Source of the DNA: M2408 sp040386975 | GTDB taxonomy: Bacteria; Bacteroidota; Bacteroidia; Flavobacteriales_D; Crocinitomicaceae | NCBI GenBank assembly: GCA_040386975.1 | Contig: JAZKEO010000020.1 | Coordinates: forward strand, 1 to 64,000 | Length of the DNA: 64,000 bases | Direction: 5' to 3' | In this document: piece by piece, positions 17,830 through 27,300 of the stretch | Position numbering within the stretch: position 1 is the stretch's first letter | Layout of the letters: each line of letters starts with the position of its first letter | Program-made: the position numbers and the translations under genes | Notes under the pieces: generated by a model | Database searches by the model: none | Told to the model about the DNA's origin: nothing | The model's input: only the letters and a program-made list of their open reading frames with translations

Positions 17830-19923
17830 TTAATACCCCAACAATTTCTCCAATTCCGTTTTAACCTTCTCTGCATTTGTCAGCAAAGTAAATTCCAAAG
17901 TCGAATTTAATGGAATTGCTGGCGTATCAACCGAACCAACGATTGAAATCGGAGCATCTAAGAACTTGAAATTGTCTCGTTGAATTCTTCCTGCTAAACC
18001 TAAAGTAAATGTCGCTTCAACAGATTCTTCTGTAACAAGCATCACTTTATTGTGTTTTTGCGTACTTGCATTAATCTGCTCAAAATCAATAGGATTTAAG
18101 GTTCTTAAATCAATGATTTCAACTTGTCCTGGAAAACTTTTTGAAGCTTCCAAAGCCCAATAAACTCCTCGTCCGTATGTGATAATCGTACAACTTTTAC
18201 CTTTTTTGACACAAGCTTCATTTGCTTCCTGGACAATGCGTGCTTTTCCAAATGGAATTACATAATCTTCATCTGGTTCGATTGACATTGCTCCTTCAGT
18301 TCCAGGAATTTTTGACCAATATAAACCTTTATGTTCTAAAATTACAATTGGATTTGGATCGTAAAATGCTGATTTCATCAAACCTTTTAAATCTGCACCG
18401 TTTGAAGGATAGGCAACTTTTATTCCGCGAATATTTGTCAAAATTGACTCTACACTCGAAGAATGGTAAGGTCCTCCCGAACCGTAAGCTCCAATCGGAA
18501 CACGGATAATACAACTTACAGGCCATTTCCCGTTTGATAAATAATAAGAACGACTCACTTCTGTGAAAAGTTGATTTAATCCTGGCCAAATGTAATCGGC
18601 AAACTGAACTTCGACAATCGGTTTTAAGCCTACAGCCGACATTCCAACAGTTGAACCAATGATATATGCTTCTTGAATTGGTGTGTTAAAAACACGATTG
18701 TCTCCAAATGATTGTGCTAAAGTTGCTGCTTCTCTAAAAACTCCACCTAATCTTCCTCCAACATCTTGTCCATAAAGCAAAGCTTCAGGATGTTTTTGCA
18801 TGATTTCACGGATTCCGAACAAAGCACTGTCAACCATAACAGTTTTCTTTTTTCCTTTTGGTTCACGTTCACCTTTTTCTTCTAAAATTGGCGTTGGAGC
18901 AAAAATGAAATCTGTAATTGATTCTGGAGTCGGATCTTCTGAATTTAAAGCTAATTCATACTCCTCATCCACATATTTTTTTGTTTCAGCTTCGATGTTA
19001 ATTATATCCGCCAAATCAATTTTATTATCCAATAAAACTTGTTTCAATTTTGGATAAGGATCTTGCTTTGCTGCTTCTTCCAAATCGTCACGGTACCATT
19101 CTTTTCTAACTCCAGAAGTATGGTGTCCTAAAAGTGGAACTTTTGCATGAACAATAAATGGTCTTCTTTCCTTGCGAATGATGTCAAAAACTTCATTTAT
19201 TGTTTCGTAAGAAGTAGTAAAATCACTTCCGTCAATTGTTCTAACTTCAATTCCATTAAAACCTTTTGCGTATTGTGTAATGTCTTGTGCTCTTGTTTCT
19301 GCTGCGTTTGCAGAAATATCCCAACCGTTATCTTGTACTAAATATAAAATTGGGTATTGTTTTAAAGCTGCCATTTGTAAAGCTTCAGAAACTTCTCCTT
19401 CAGTACAGGAAGCATCACCTAGTGAACAAACAACAACAGGATTTAAACCTTTAAAATCTTCTGCTAAACCTTGTTTTTCTTTGTATTGAATTCCCATTGC
19501 AACTCCAGTAGTTGGAATTGCTTGCATTCCAGTTGCTGAAGATTGGTGTGGGATTTTTGGCATATCATCTCTTTTCAAAGATGGATGACAATAATAGGTT
19601 CTACCACCAGAAAATGGGTCGTCTTTTTTTGCAAAAACTTGCAACATCAATTCTGATGGTTTCATTCCGATTCCTAAAAGAATACTGTCATCACGGTAAT
19701 AAGGAGAAACCCAATCTTGAGGTAATAGTTGCATTCCAACTGCCAATTGAATCGCTTCATGTCCACGAGAAGTTGCATGAACATATTTGGCCGTAATTTC
19801 TTTGTTCGCTTCGTATTTTTCAGCCAATGTTTTAGCAGTACACATCAAAGTGAATGCTTTTGTCAAAATTGACTTATCTTTTGAAATGTCAGAATGTTCC
19901 TTTTTGGAAAGAGTTTTTTCCAT
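17830..19923 (-). CDS. 2-oxoacid dehydrogenase E1 component, fused alpha and beta subunits
   Basis: A 697-residue thiamine-diphosphate enzyme combining E1 alpha (about residues 20-340) and E1 beta (about 370-697) in one chain, a form common in Bacteroidota. The alpha part has the ThDP motif G169-D170 through N199 (SLGDASCTEGE ... QDNG) and the phosphorylation-loop-like HHTSGVRKEWYRDD. The beta part has GQDVGGRLGGVFR, FNTPIQEAYIIGSTVGMS and VEVQFADYIWPGLNQLF. It decarboxylates branched-chain 2-oxoacids (or pyruvate) and passes the acyl group to a lipoyl E2. E2 and E3 genes are not in the window, so substrate is uncertain. Confidence 0.9.
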   Translation of the reverse strand: MEKTLSKKEHSDISKDKSILTKAFTLMCTAKTLAEKYEANKEITAKYVHATSRGHEAIQLAVGMQLLPQDWVSPYYRDDSILLGIGMKPSELMLQVFAKKDDPFSGGRTYYCHPSLKRDDMPKIPHQSSATGMQAIPTTGVAMGIQYKEKQGLAEDFKGLNPVVVCSLGDASCTEGEVSEALQMAALKQYPILYLVQDNGWDISANAAETRAQDITQYAKGFNGIEVRTIDGSDFTTSYETINEVFDIIRKERRPFIVHAKVPLLGHHTSGVRKEWYRDDLEEAAKQDPYPKLKQVLLDNKIDLADIINIEAETKKYVDEEYELALNSEDPTPESITDFIFAPTPILEEKGEREPKGKKKTVMVDSALFGIREIMQKHPEALLYGQDVGGRLGGVFREAATLAQSFGDNRVFNTPIQEAYIIGSTVGMSAVGLKPIVEVQFADYIWPGLNQLFTEVSRSYYLSNGKWPVSCIIRVPIGAYGSGGPYHSSSVESILTNIRGIKVAYPSNGADLKGLMKSAFYDPNPIVILEHKGLYWSKIPGTEGAMSIEPDEDYVIPFGKARIVQEANEACVKKGKSCTIITYGRGVYWALEASKSFPGQVEIIDLRTLNPIDFEQINASTQKHNKVMLVTEESVEATFTLGLAGRIQRDNFKFLDAPISIVGSVDTPAIPLNSTLEFTLLTNAEKVKTELEKLLGY

Positions 19924-19947
19924 GTATTTTTTCTTTTATTTATAAGA

Positions 19948-19977
19948 CAAAAGTAGATATACTTGACTTAAAAACAA
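19948..19977 (-). promoter_or_regulatory. Promoter of the E1 dehydrogenase gene
   Basis: On the minus strand TTG (19975-19977) is followed after 19 bases by TACTTTTG (19948-19955), matching the Bacteroidota pattern TTG-N(17-23)-TAnnTTTG. It lies 25 bases before the ATG. Confidence 0.55.
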
Positions 19978-20066
19978 TAGAAAATCTCAGATTTAGTCAA
20001 AAAAGTACGTGAGATTTAATATTTAAACTGAAATCGAATTTCTTGTTAAATATATTTTATCAGCTA

Positions 20067-20099
20067 CGCTGCAGTTCCTATTGCTACGTCGTTTGAAAT
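20067..20099. repeat. Cassette-flanking repeat, left copy
   Basis: Shares the ordered blocks CTGCAGTTC, TGCTAC and GTCGTTT with the sequence at 20441-20473 in the same orientation. The two copies bracket the small gene at 20104-20412. The PstI-type CTGCAG core is internally palindromic. Confidence 0.5.
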
Positions 20100-20103
20100 T
20101 AGC

Positions 20104-20412
20104 TTATTCTAATGCTTTTTTATCAAATATTTCTATTGCTTTTCGAATTTCTGTTTCTAATAATGAGTAATCATAAATCTCTTTTTCATAAAAAGGTTCA
20201 TCCCAATGAGAGTTTTGAATAATATAAATTTTAAAAAACTTATTATCCTCTACTCCATAATAGCCAATATCCATAGCTAATTTATCTTCAAATGATAATT
20301 GAAACATGTCTTCGTATAAATTGTCCACTTGATTTTTCAAAGGTTTATCTATATCAATAAAATCATCTTTATAAATGACACCCGTATTAAATTTAATTTT
20401 TTTTGATAACAT
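20104..20412 (-). CDS. Small hypothetical protein (102 aa), possible gene cassette
   Basis: A 102-residue acidic soluble protein with no signal peptide and no family I recognise. Its composition (many Asp/Glu and aromatic residues, no membrane segment) resembles small immunity or antitoxin proteins, but this is a guess. The notable feature is its setting: similar direct repeats lie just beyond both ends (20067-20099 and 20441-20473), as if gene plus one repeat moved as a unit between the dehydrogenase gene and recG. Confidence 0.5.
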   Translation of the reverse strand: MLSKKIKFNTGVIYKDDFIDIDKPLKNQVDNLYEDMFQLSFEDKLAMDIGYYGVEDNKFFKIYIIQNSHWDEPFYEKEIYDYSLLETEIRKAIEIFDKKALE

Positions 20413-20440
20413 TATTTTGTAAGTTTTAAATACCCAATTA

Positions 20441-20473
20441 CCCTGCAGTTCATGCTACAGTGTCGTTTTAAAC
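20441..20473. repeat. Cassette-flanking repeat, right copy
   Basis: Direct-repeat partner of 20067-20099 with the blocks CTGCAGTTC, TGCTAC and GTCGTTT in the same order, differing by small spacing changes. Located 29 bases upstream of the ATG of the bracketed gene. Confidence 0.5.
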
Positions 20474-20597
20474 TATCAATATTCGTATATGTTCCAACAA
20501 TCATATTTACAAATGTAAACTATTTTATTACTTAAATCCAACTTTGTGATTTGCTGAATGTTAAATATGGAAATATCTATTTTCTCTAAATATTCCT

Positions 20598-20605
20598 TAT
20601 TTTTG
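20598..20605 (+). promoter_or_regulatory. Candidate -7 box for recG
   Basis: TATTTTTG matches TAnnTTTG directly before the recG ATG, with only 5 bases between, which would give a very short or absent leader. Confidence 0.35.
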
Positions 20606-20610
20606 CTTCG

Positions 20611-22707
20611 ATGTCTGAATTTTTAAATACTCCCATTGAATTTTTGAAAGGTGTTGGTCCACTTCGAGCTGAACTTCTCCAAAAAGAATTGGGAATTTAC
20701 ACTTTTGGAGATTTGTTAGAATATTTCCCTTTTCGTTATGTTGATCGGTCTTATTACAATACCGTTTCAGAGCTTTTTTCTTTAGATGGCTATGCTCAAA
20801 TGAAAGGATATATTACGGAAGTGAAAGAAATTACCGCTGGAAGAAACAAACGTTTAACAGCAAAATTTCAAGACAATACAGGAGTGATTGAATTGGTTTG
20901 GTTTCAAGGAGCAAAATGGATAAAGCCAATTCTAAAAACTGGAATTTTATTTCAAGTGTATGGGAAAGCGAAATTATTTGGTTCGTCATTCAATATTCCA
21001 CATCCTGAAATTCAAGAATTTGACAAAGCTGACCCGATGAAAGGCTTAAAAGCTGTTTATCGAAGTACAGAAAAATTAAATGCAAAAGGCTTACATTCAA
21101 AAGGTCTTGAGAAGTTAACAAGTACTTTAGCTCAACTTTTAAATAATCAAATTTCTGAGATTTTCCCTTATTCCTTGACAAATGAACTTGAACTTTTAAA
21201 TCGAGAAACTGCGGTCAAACAAATTCATTATCCACAAAATGAAGAATTAGCAAAAAGAGCAAGTTTTCGCTTGAAATTTGAAGAATTATTCTTTTTACAA
21301 TTGGAATTATTGCTCAGAAAACAAATCGCTTTACGAAAAAACAAAGGTTTTATTTTTGATGAAGTGGGCGAAGTTTTCATGAGTTTTTACTCCAATCATT
21401 TGCCTTTTGAATTAACAAATGCACAAAAACGAGTTATTAAAGAAATTCGAGCTGATTGCAAAAATGGTTTTCATATGAATCGTTTGGTGCAAGGAGATGT
21501 TGGAAGTGGAAAAACGATGGTTGCACTTTTGACCATGCTCATAGCAGTTGGTAACGGCTATCAAACGGCTATGATGGCACCAACTGAAATTCTTGCCCAA
21601 CAACATTTTGAATCGATAAAAGAACTTGTAAAAGATTTGCCTATTCGAGTTGAAAAACTTTCAGGTTCGAGTAAAAAATCAGCACGAAAAATTCTTCACG
21701 AAGCACTTGAAAATGGTGAAATACATATTTTAATCGGAACACATGCTTTGATTGAAGATCCTGTTATATTTAAAAATTTGGGACTTGTAGTGATTGATGA
21801 ACAACATCGTTTTGGAGTGGCTCAGCGTTCAAAATTGTGGAAGAAAAACGTCAATCCACCACATGTTTTGGTGATGACAGCAACGCCAATTCCAAGAACT
21901 TTAGCAATGACAGTTTACGGTGATCTAGATGTTTCTGTGATTGACGAACTACCACCAGGAAGAAAGCCTATTACAACCGAACATCGATTTGAAAACGATC
22001 GTTCTTTGGTTTTTGGGTTTATCAGAAGAGAAATCGCACTTGGAAGACAAGTTTACGTTGTTTTTCCTTTGATTCAAGAATCAGAGACTTTGGATTATCA
22101 CAATTTGGAAGCTGGTTTTGATTCGATTTCACGAGCTTTTCCTTTGCCTGATTATCAAGTGAGTATCGTTCACGGAAAACAAAAGCCTGAAACGAAAGAA
22201 TTTGAGATGCGTCGTTTCATTGAAGGTAAAACACAAATTATGGTTGCCACAACAGTGATTGAAGTTGGAGTAAATGTTCCAAATGCTTCTGTAATGATTA
22301 TCGAAAGTGCTGAGCGTTTTGGTTTGTCGCAATTACATCAACTACGCGGTAGAGTAGGACGTGGAGCAGAGAAATCCTATTGTGTTTTAATGACCGGAAA
22401 TAAACTTTCCAAAGAGAGTAAAAAACGTTTGGAAACGATGGTTCGTACACAAGATGGTTTTGAAATTGCGGAAGTTGATTTAGAACTTCGTGGTCCAGGG
22501 GATTTGATGGGAACACAACAAAGTGGTATCATGGAATTAAAAATTGCCGATCTAGCAAAAGATGGTAAACTTGTAGCTTTATCGCGAGAAAAAGCACGAG
22601 AAATTCTTGAAAAAGATGCAAATTTAGCTTTGCCTGAACATAAATTTATTCGCGAACGGGTGGTGAAGATTTTGAATGACAAACCAAATTGGGCGAAAAT
22701 ATCATAA
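20611..22707 (+). CDS. recG: ATP-dependent DNA helicase RecG
   Basis: A 698-residue superfamily 2 helicase that remodels stalled replication forks and Holliday junctions. The N-terminal wedge/OB domain starts with LKGVGPLRAELLQKELG. The helicase core shows Walker A RLVQGDVGSGKTMVA, DEQHRFG (motif II DEQH), motif III MTATPIPRTLAMTVYGDLD, motif V VATTVIEVGVNVPNA and motif VI QLRGRVGRG. The RecG-specific C-terminal region LRGPGDLMGTQQSG is intact. Length is normal for the family. It stands 6 bases upstream of the flavin monooxygenase gene, so the two may be co-transcribed. Confidence 0.97.
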   Translation: MSEFLNTPIEFLKGVGPLRAELLQKELGIYTFGDLLEYFPFRYVDRSYYNTVSELFSLDGYAQMKGYITEVKEITAGRNKRLTAKFQDNTGVIELVWFQGAKWIKPILKTGILFQVYGKAKLFGSSFNIPHPEIQEFDKADPMKGLKAVYRSTEKLNAKGLHSKGLEKLTSTLAQLLNNQISEIFPYSLTNELELLNRETAVKQIHYPQNEELAKRASFRLKFEELFFLQLELLLRKQIALRKNKGFIFDEVGEVFMSFYSNHLPFELTNAQKRVIKEIRADCKNGFHMNRLVQGDVGSGKTMVALLTMLIAVGNGYQTAMMAPTEILAQQHFESIKELVKDLPIRVEKLSGSSKKSARKILHEALENGEIHILIGTHALIEDPVIFKNLGLVVIDEQHRFGVAQRSKLWKKNVNPPHVLVMTATPIPRTLAMTVYGDLDVSVIDELPPGRKPITTEHRFENDRSLVFGFIRREIALGRQVYVVFPLIQESETLDYHNLEAGFDSISRAFPLPDYQVSIVHGKQKPETKEFEMRRFIEGKTQIMVATTVIEVGVNVPNASVMIIESAERFGLSQLHQLRGRVGRGAEKSYCVLMTGNKLSKESKKRLETMVRTQDGFEIAEVDLELRGPGDLMGTQQSGIMELKIADLAKDGKLVALSREKAREILEKDANLALPEHKFIRERVVKILNDKPNWAKIS

Positions 22708-22713
22708 ATAGTT

Positions 22714-24183
22714 ATGATTGTTGGAAGCAGTAAAAATATAAAAAAGGTGGAAAGCGATCATATTTTCTGGACTATTTGTGAAGAATGTCAAGGTCGTGGC
22801 AAAAAAAGCCAAAGAATCCGTAAAAAAGTACGCCTTAGTTACCAAATTGCATTGGATAAATTTGAAAAAGCGAAAGGCGAGGGCATTGCTCCAGTCCGAC
22901 CTAAAGCTCATTTGTCTTCCTGTTTGAACTGTTTTGGATCTGGCTTGATTAAATCTGCTAGTAATCCTACAGCTGACAATGAAAATTATCCACATCTTGC
23001 TATCATTGGTGCTGGAATTGGTGGAGTGGCTTTGGCTGTAGCTTGTTTGCATCGAGGAATCCCCTTTACACTTTATGAGCGTGATAGTAGTTTCGATGTT
23101 CGATCTCAAGGGTATGGACTCACTTTACAACAAGCTAGCAAAGCAATTGAAGGATTTGGTCTTTTCTCATTAAAAGATGGAGTTATTTCAACAAGACATT
23201 TGGTTCATACTACTGAAGGAAAAGTAGTAGGTGAATGGGGGATGAGAAAGTGGATGCAATTTTCAGATAGGAATAAATCTCCGAAACGAACAAATATACA
23301 TATCGCACGTCAATCCTTACGTTTGGCTCTACTTGAACAACTCGACGGACATAATTCCGTACAATGGGGACATCAGTTAATTGATTTTAAAAAATGTGAG
23401 AATGAAGGTATTGATCTGAGTTTTCAAGTGAACGGAGAAACGAAATATTCTAAAGCGGATCTTGTTGTTGGAGCAGATGGTATTCGCAGTTCTGTCAGGA
23501 ATTTGTTGATTGAAGATGAAATTAATCCTTTACGTTACCTCGGTTGTATTGTGATTTTAGGTATTTGTTCTTTGGAGGAACTTGAAAATTTTGATAATTC
23601 CTTGCTCGACGCAGCAACGGTATTTCAAACAGCTAATGGAAATGAGCGAATCTACATCATGCCTTTTAATAAAGATTCTGTCATGTGGCAACTTAGTTTT
23701 CCAATGCCAGAAAACGAGGCAAAAATTTTGAGTGAAAAAGGAGCAAAAGCACTTAAAGAGGAAGCATGTCGAAGAACTCCATGGCACGATCCTATTCCTC
23801 AGATTTTAGCAGCAACAAAGGAAACTCAAATTTCAGGATATCCAGTTTATGATAGAGAATTACTAAGCCCAAAATCGTTGGAGAATGCTGGAAATGTGAC
23901 TCTTATTGGTGATGCAGCACATCCTATGAGTCCATTCAAAGGACAAGGGGCAAATCAAGCTTTACTGGATGCACTAGCACTAGCACGTTCAATTTATATA
24001 GCTTGTAAACCTTTGTCGAAATGGAGAGAGGCTGGATTAAGGGAAAGAGTATTGACTCATTTTGAAGCAGAAATGTTACAAAGGAGTGCTGTCAAAGTGA
24101 AAGATTCTGCAGATGCTGCGCAGTTTCTACATTCTGAAATTGTATTAAAAGAGGTTGATAAACCTAGAGGAGGTTCTCAGTAA
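22714..24183 (+). CDS. FAD-dependent monooxygenase with N-terminal DnaJ-like zinc finger
   Basis: A 489-residue protein in two parts. Residues 1-80 hold two C-x2-C-x-G knuckles (C22EECQG and C70LNCFG), like half of a DnaJ cysteine-rich domain and likely to bind one Zn. Residues 93-489 are a UbiH/PHBH-type flavoprotein: GAGIGG dinucleotide motif (99-104), the ADG motif VVGADGIRSSVR and the GD motif LIGDAAHPMSPFKGQGANQ, which bind FAD. Such enzymes hydroxylate aromatic or polyketide-like substrates with NAD(P)H and O2. The ATG lies 6 bases after the recG stop. The substrate is unknown. Confidence 0.85.
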   Translation: MIVGSSKNIKKVESDHIFWTICEECQGRGKKSQRIRKKVRLSYQIALDKFEKAKGEGIAPVRPKAHLSSCLNCFGSGLIKSASNPTADNENYPHLAIIGAGIGGVALAVACLHRGIPFTLYERDSSFDVRSQGYGLTLQQASKAIEGFGLFSLKDGVISTRHLVHTTEGKVVGEWGMRKWMQFSDRNKSPKRTNIHIARQSLRLALLEQLDGHNSVQWGHQLIDFKKCENEGIDLSFQVNGETKYSKADLVVGADGIRSSVRNLLIEDEINPLRYLGCIVILGICSLEELENFDNSLLDAATVFQTANGNERIYIMPFNKDSVMWQLSFPMPENEAKILSEKGAKALKEEACRRTPWHDPIPQILAATKETQISGYPVYDRELLSPKSLENAGNVTLIGDAAHPMSPFKGQGANQALLDALALARSIYIACKPLSKWREAGLRERVLTHFEAEMLQRSAVKVKDSADAAQFLHSEIVLKEVDKPRGGSQ

Positions 24184-24265
24184 GAAATTTTAGCTTAAAT
24201 GAAAATGACATTGCAATATTTTTGATAGAATTCACGCATATTTTTCGAATAATTCATTAAACAAA

Positions 24266-24291
24266 AAAAGAGTTCCCGAAGAAACTCTTTT
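24266..24291. terminator. Bidirectional terminator between convergent genes
   Basis: Perfect inverted repeat AAAAGAGTT/AACTCTTTT with an 8-nt loop and A/T runs on both sides, in the gap between the monooxygenase stop (24183) and the giant T9SS gene stop (24353). Confidence 0.75.
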
Positions 24292-24352
24292 CAGACTAAG
24301 TTTTATCTCAGTCGTTTACAAAAAAACATTTTTAGAAACCCTTATTATTAAT

Positions 24353-27300
24353 TTACAATTTCACCAATTCAAAATTCTCGTTTATTTCTTCATTAAATAC
24401 ATGAATCATGTAAACTCCTTTTGCGAATTGAAGCGATGGAATTGAATAAAGCTGTGTGTTTATTTTTTCTGATTTGAAAATAATTTTTCCAGAAAGATCT
24501 AAAACTTCAATTGAAACATTGCTGAAATCATTCAAATTAAGTGTTGTGCTTTCTGTTGTTGGATTTGGATATAAAATGATTTTACTAGTTGAAGTAAGTT
24601 CATTTTGACCAACATTGTTAATCACCATACAAGCTGAAGTGTCAACACATTCATTTTTCGTTGCGATTACTGCATAAGAGCCATTAACTGTTGGCGTGAA
24701 ACTTTGGTTTGTTGCACCATTAATTGGTGTATTTGTTGCGCAATCAATCCAGTGATACGTTGCTCCATTTACTGTTGAACTTAACGTATTATTGCTATTT
24801 GTGATAGTAGAATTTACAGAATTAATCGTTAAATTCAAATGAACAATTGAATCACAACCACTCGCAGCTCCATTCGGAATGGTGAAAATCGCTGTTGAGT
24901 TACTTGCTGTGTAAGTATTTCCATCAATCCAAGTGAAAGATTCGCAAGCAGATTGAACGTCGTTTGAAACAGATGGAGGGATGATTGTGAGCATCAAATG
25001 TACAATCGAATCACAGCCACTTGCTGCGGTATTATCTAAAGTGAACGTGGCAATTGAATTATTTGCTGTATAAGTTATTCCATTAATCCAAGTAAACGGA
25101 GCACATTCACTTCTTACATCGTTTCCATTTGCTGGTGGAATAATCGATAAGTTCAAATGAACGATTGAATCACATCCACTTGCTGCAGCGTTATCTAAAG
25201 CAAAAGTCGCTGTAGTATTATTTGTTGAATAAGAAACACCATTAATCCATGTAAACGGAGCACACTCATTTCTGAAATCTGTTCCATGAGCTGCTGGAAG
25301 GATTGTTAATTCCAAGTAAATAATAGAATCACAACCTGTAACAGTTGCATTTGGCAAAGTGAAACTTGCGGTTGAATTGTTTGATGTATAAGTAACTCCG
25401 TTCATCCAGGTATAAGATTGACAAGCAGTTACAACATCCAAACTTGAGTTTATTAAGTTAATTGTTAAATTTAACGTAACGATTGAATCACATCCATATT
25501 GATTTGCACCAACTAAGGTATGCGTTGCAGTATTGTTGTCGTTGGAATACGTTAAACCATTAATCCAAGTGTAAGATTCACATGCAGAAACAGTATGTGT
25601 TCCACTTGTTGCTCCGTGAATTGTTAAATTTAAAGTTACCAAACTGTCGCAACCAAAATGAGAAGCATTTGGAAGTAAATGTGTTGCAGTTGTGTTATTT
25701 GTTGAATAGGTGACACCGTTAATCCATGTCAAAGGACCACAAGTGTGTCGCACGTCAACTCCGGTAATCATTGGGCGAACAGTTAAATTGATTGTTACAA
25801 TCGAATCGCAACCATTTGAGCCTGCATTTGGAAAAGTTTCAATTGCTCCTGTAATAGAAGAACTATATGTTGTTCCATTCACAACGATGCTTTCACCAAA
25901 ACAAATTGTTTGATTTAAAGTGTAATTTACCGATTGATATACACGTAAAGTTAATTTTACAACACTATCACAACCATAAATGTTTGCTAAAGTATCAAAA
26001 TAAACTCCTGGAGTACTTAAATTTTGACCATTGAATAAATACGTTTCATTTGAACAAATATAAGTGTCAACATATTTCAAGGATGAATTGACAGATAAGT
26101 TTAATGTAACGACACTATCACACAAAGAAGCATTTGGAATTGTATCAAAATAAACTCCTGTGTTTGAGTACGAATTTCCATTGAAAGTGTAAGAATCTCC
26201 CTGACAAATTCTTACCATAAGTGTTGAATCGGTATTACATAAAGTTAATTGACATTCTGAACTGTGCATTTTCAAGTTAGTAAAATCATCTAAAGGCAAA
26301 GCATCAAAATACAAAGAAGGAAGGTAAGCTGAATTTGAAATGTTTCCACTTGTATTGGTATATTTTCTGATCAAAGTCATACCATTTGTTGAAATACCTG
26401 AATCTGTCCAAGCACTTCCTGGGTCAAAGCCAATTTGTCCAATTACATCAATATTTGTTATGTCTTTTGTTAATGCTATAGCATCATTTCCGTTGAAGTT
26501 TAAAGCAGAAGTTTGTAAATCAGCCATATTCAAAATTCCAACCGCCGAAGTAGGATGAGCAATTACAAAGGTAGAATCAGCATAGATTATTCCCGAAAGC
26601 GTAATAGAATTAGTTGGAGTTGTTGAACCATTTATATACACATTGACTGAATAAGTACTCAAATCAATGTTTTCGTTGGTTGGATTGTAAATTTCTATTG
26701 CTTTATTGAAGGAACTTCCTTTGATGTATTCTGAAATATATAATTCGTTACAGGTTGCTAAAACACATCCATTTGTTTTTACTCTTAAATTTAAAATAAC
26801 AACACTATCACATAAGTTTGAAGTTAACAAAGTATCCACATACGTTCCTGCTTCAAAAATATTTTCGCCATTGAAAGCATAACTACTACCTTGACAAATT
26901 GTATCGTTTAGTTGTATAACTTTTGTGACACACGCTGAACCAACATTTTCAAACCAGGAAATCTTTGCTTTAAATATTTCACCGACCAAAATGTCTAATT
27001 TTGAATCGTTGTTCATGTCAACCAAGGGATTTACTGCAACTCCCTGGTACAAAGGCATTACGTGCATGTGTGCAGAAAAATTCCCTCCACTTAAGTTTTT
27101 GTACCACAACATTTCATAGTTGTGGTTGATAAATAAGTCTTTCAAGCCATCTCCGTCAAAATCGCCAATTTGTAAGCCGTCAGGGAAAAGTAAATTTGAA
27201 TCAATTAAGATTTCAGCAGAATAAGTTGAACCCGTTTTACGCTGCCAAACAATTTTATGGTCAAAGCGAGAAACAGTTACAATATCTAAATCTGAATCAT

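Noticed and set aside
22377..23109. Open frames on the minus strand across the end of recG and start of the monooxygenase
   Set aside because: They are antisense to two well-conserved genes and give Ser/Phe-rich translations typical of shadows.
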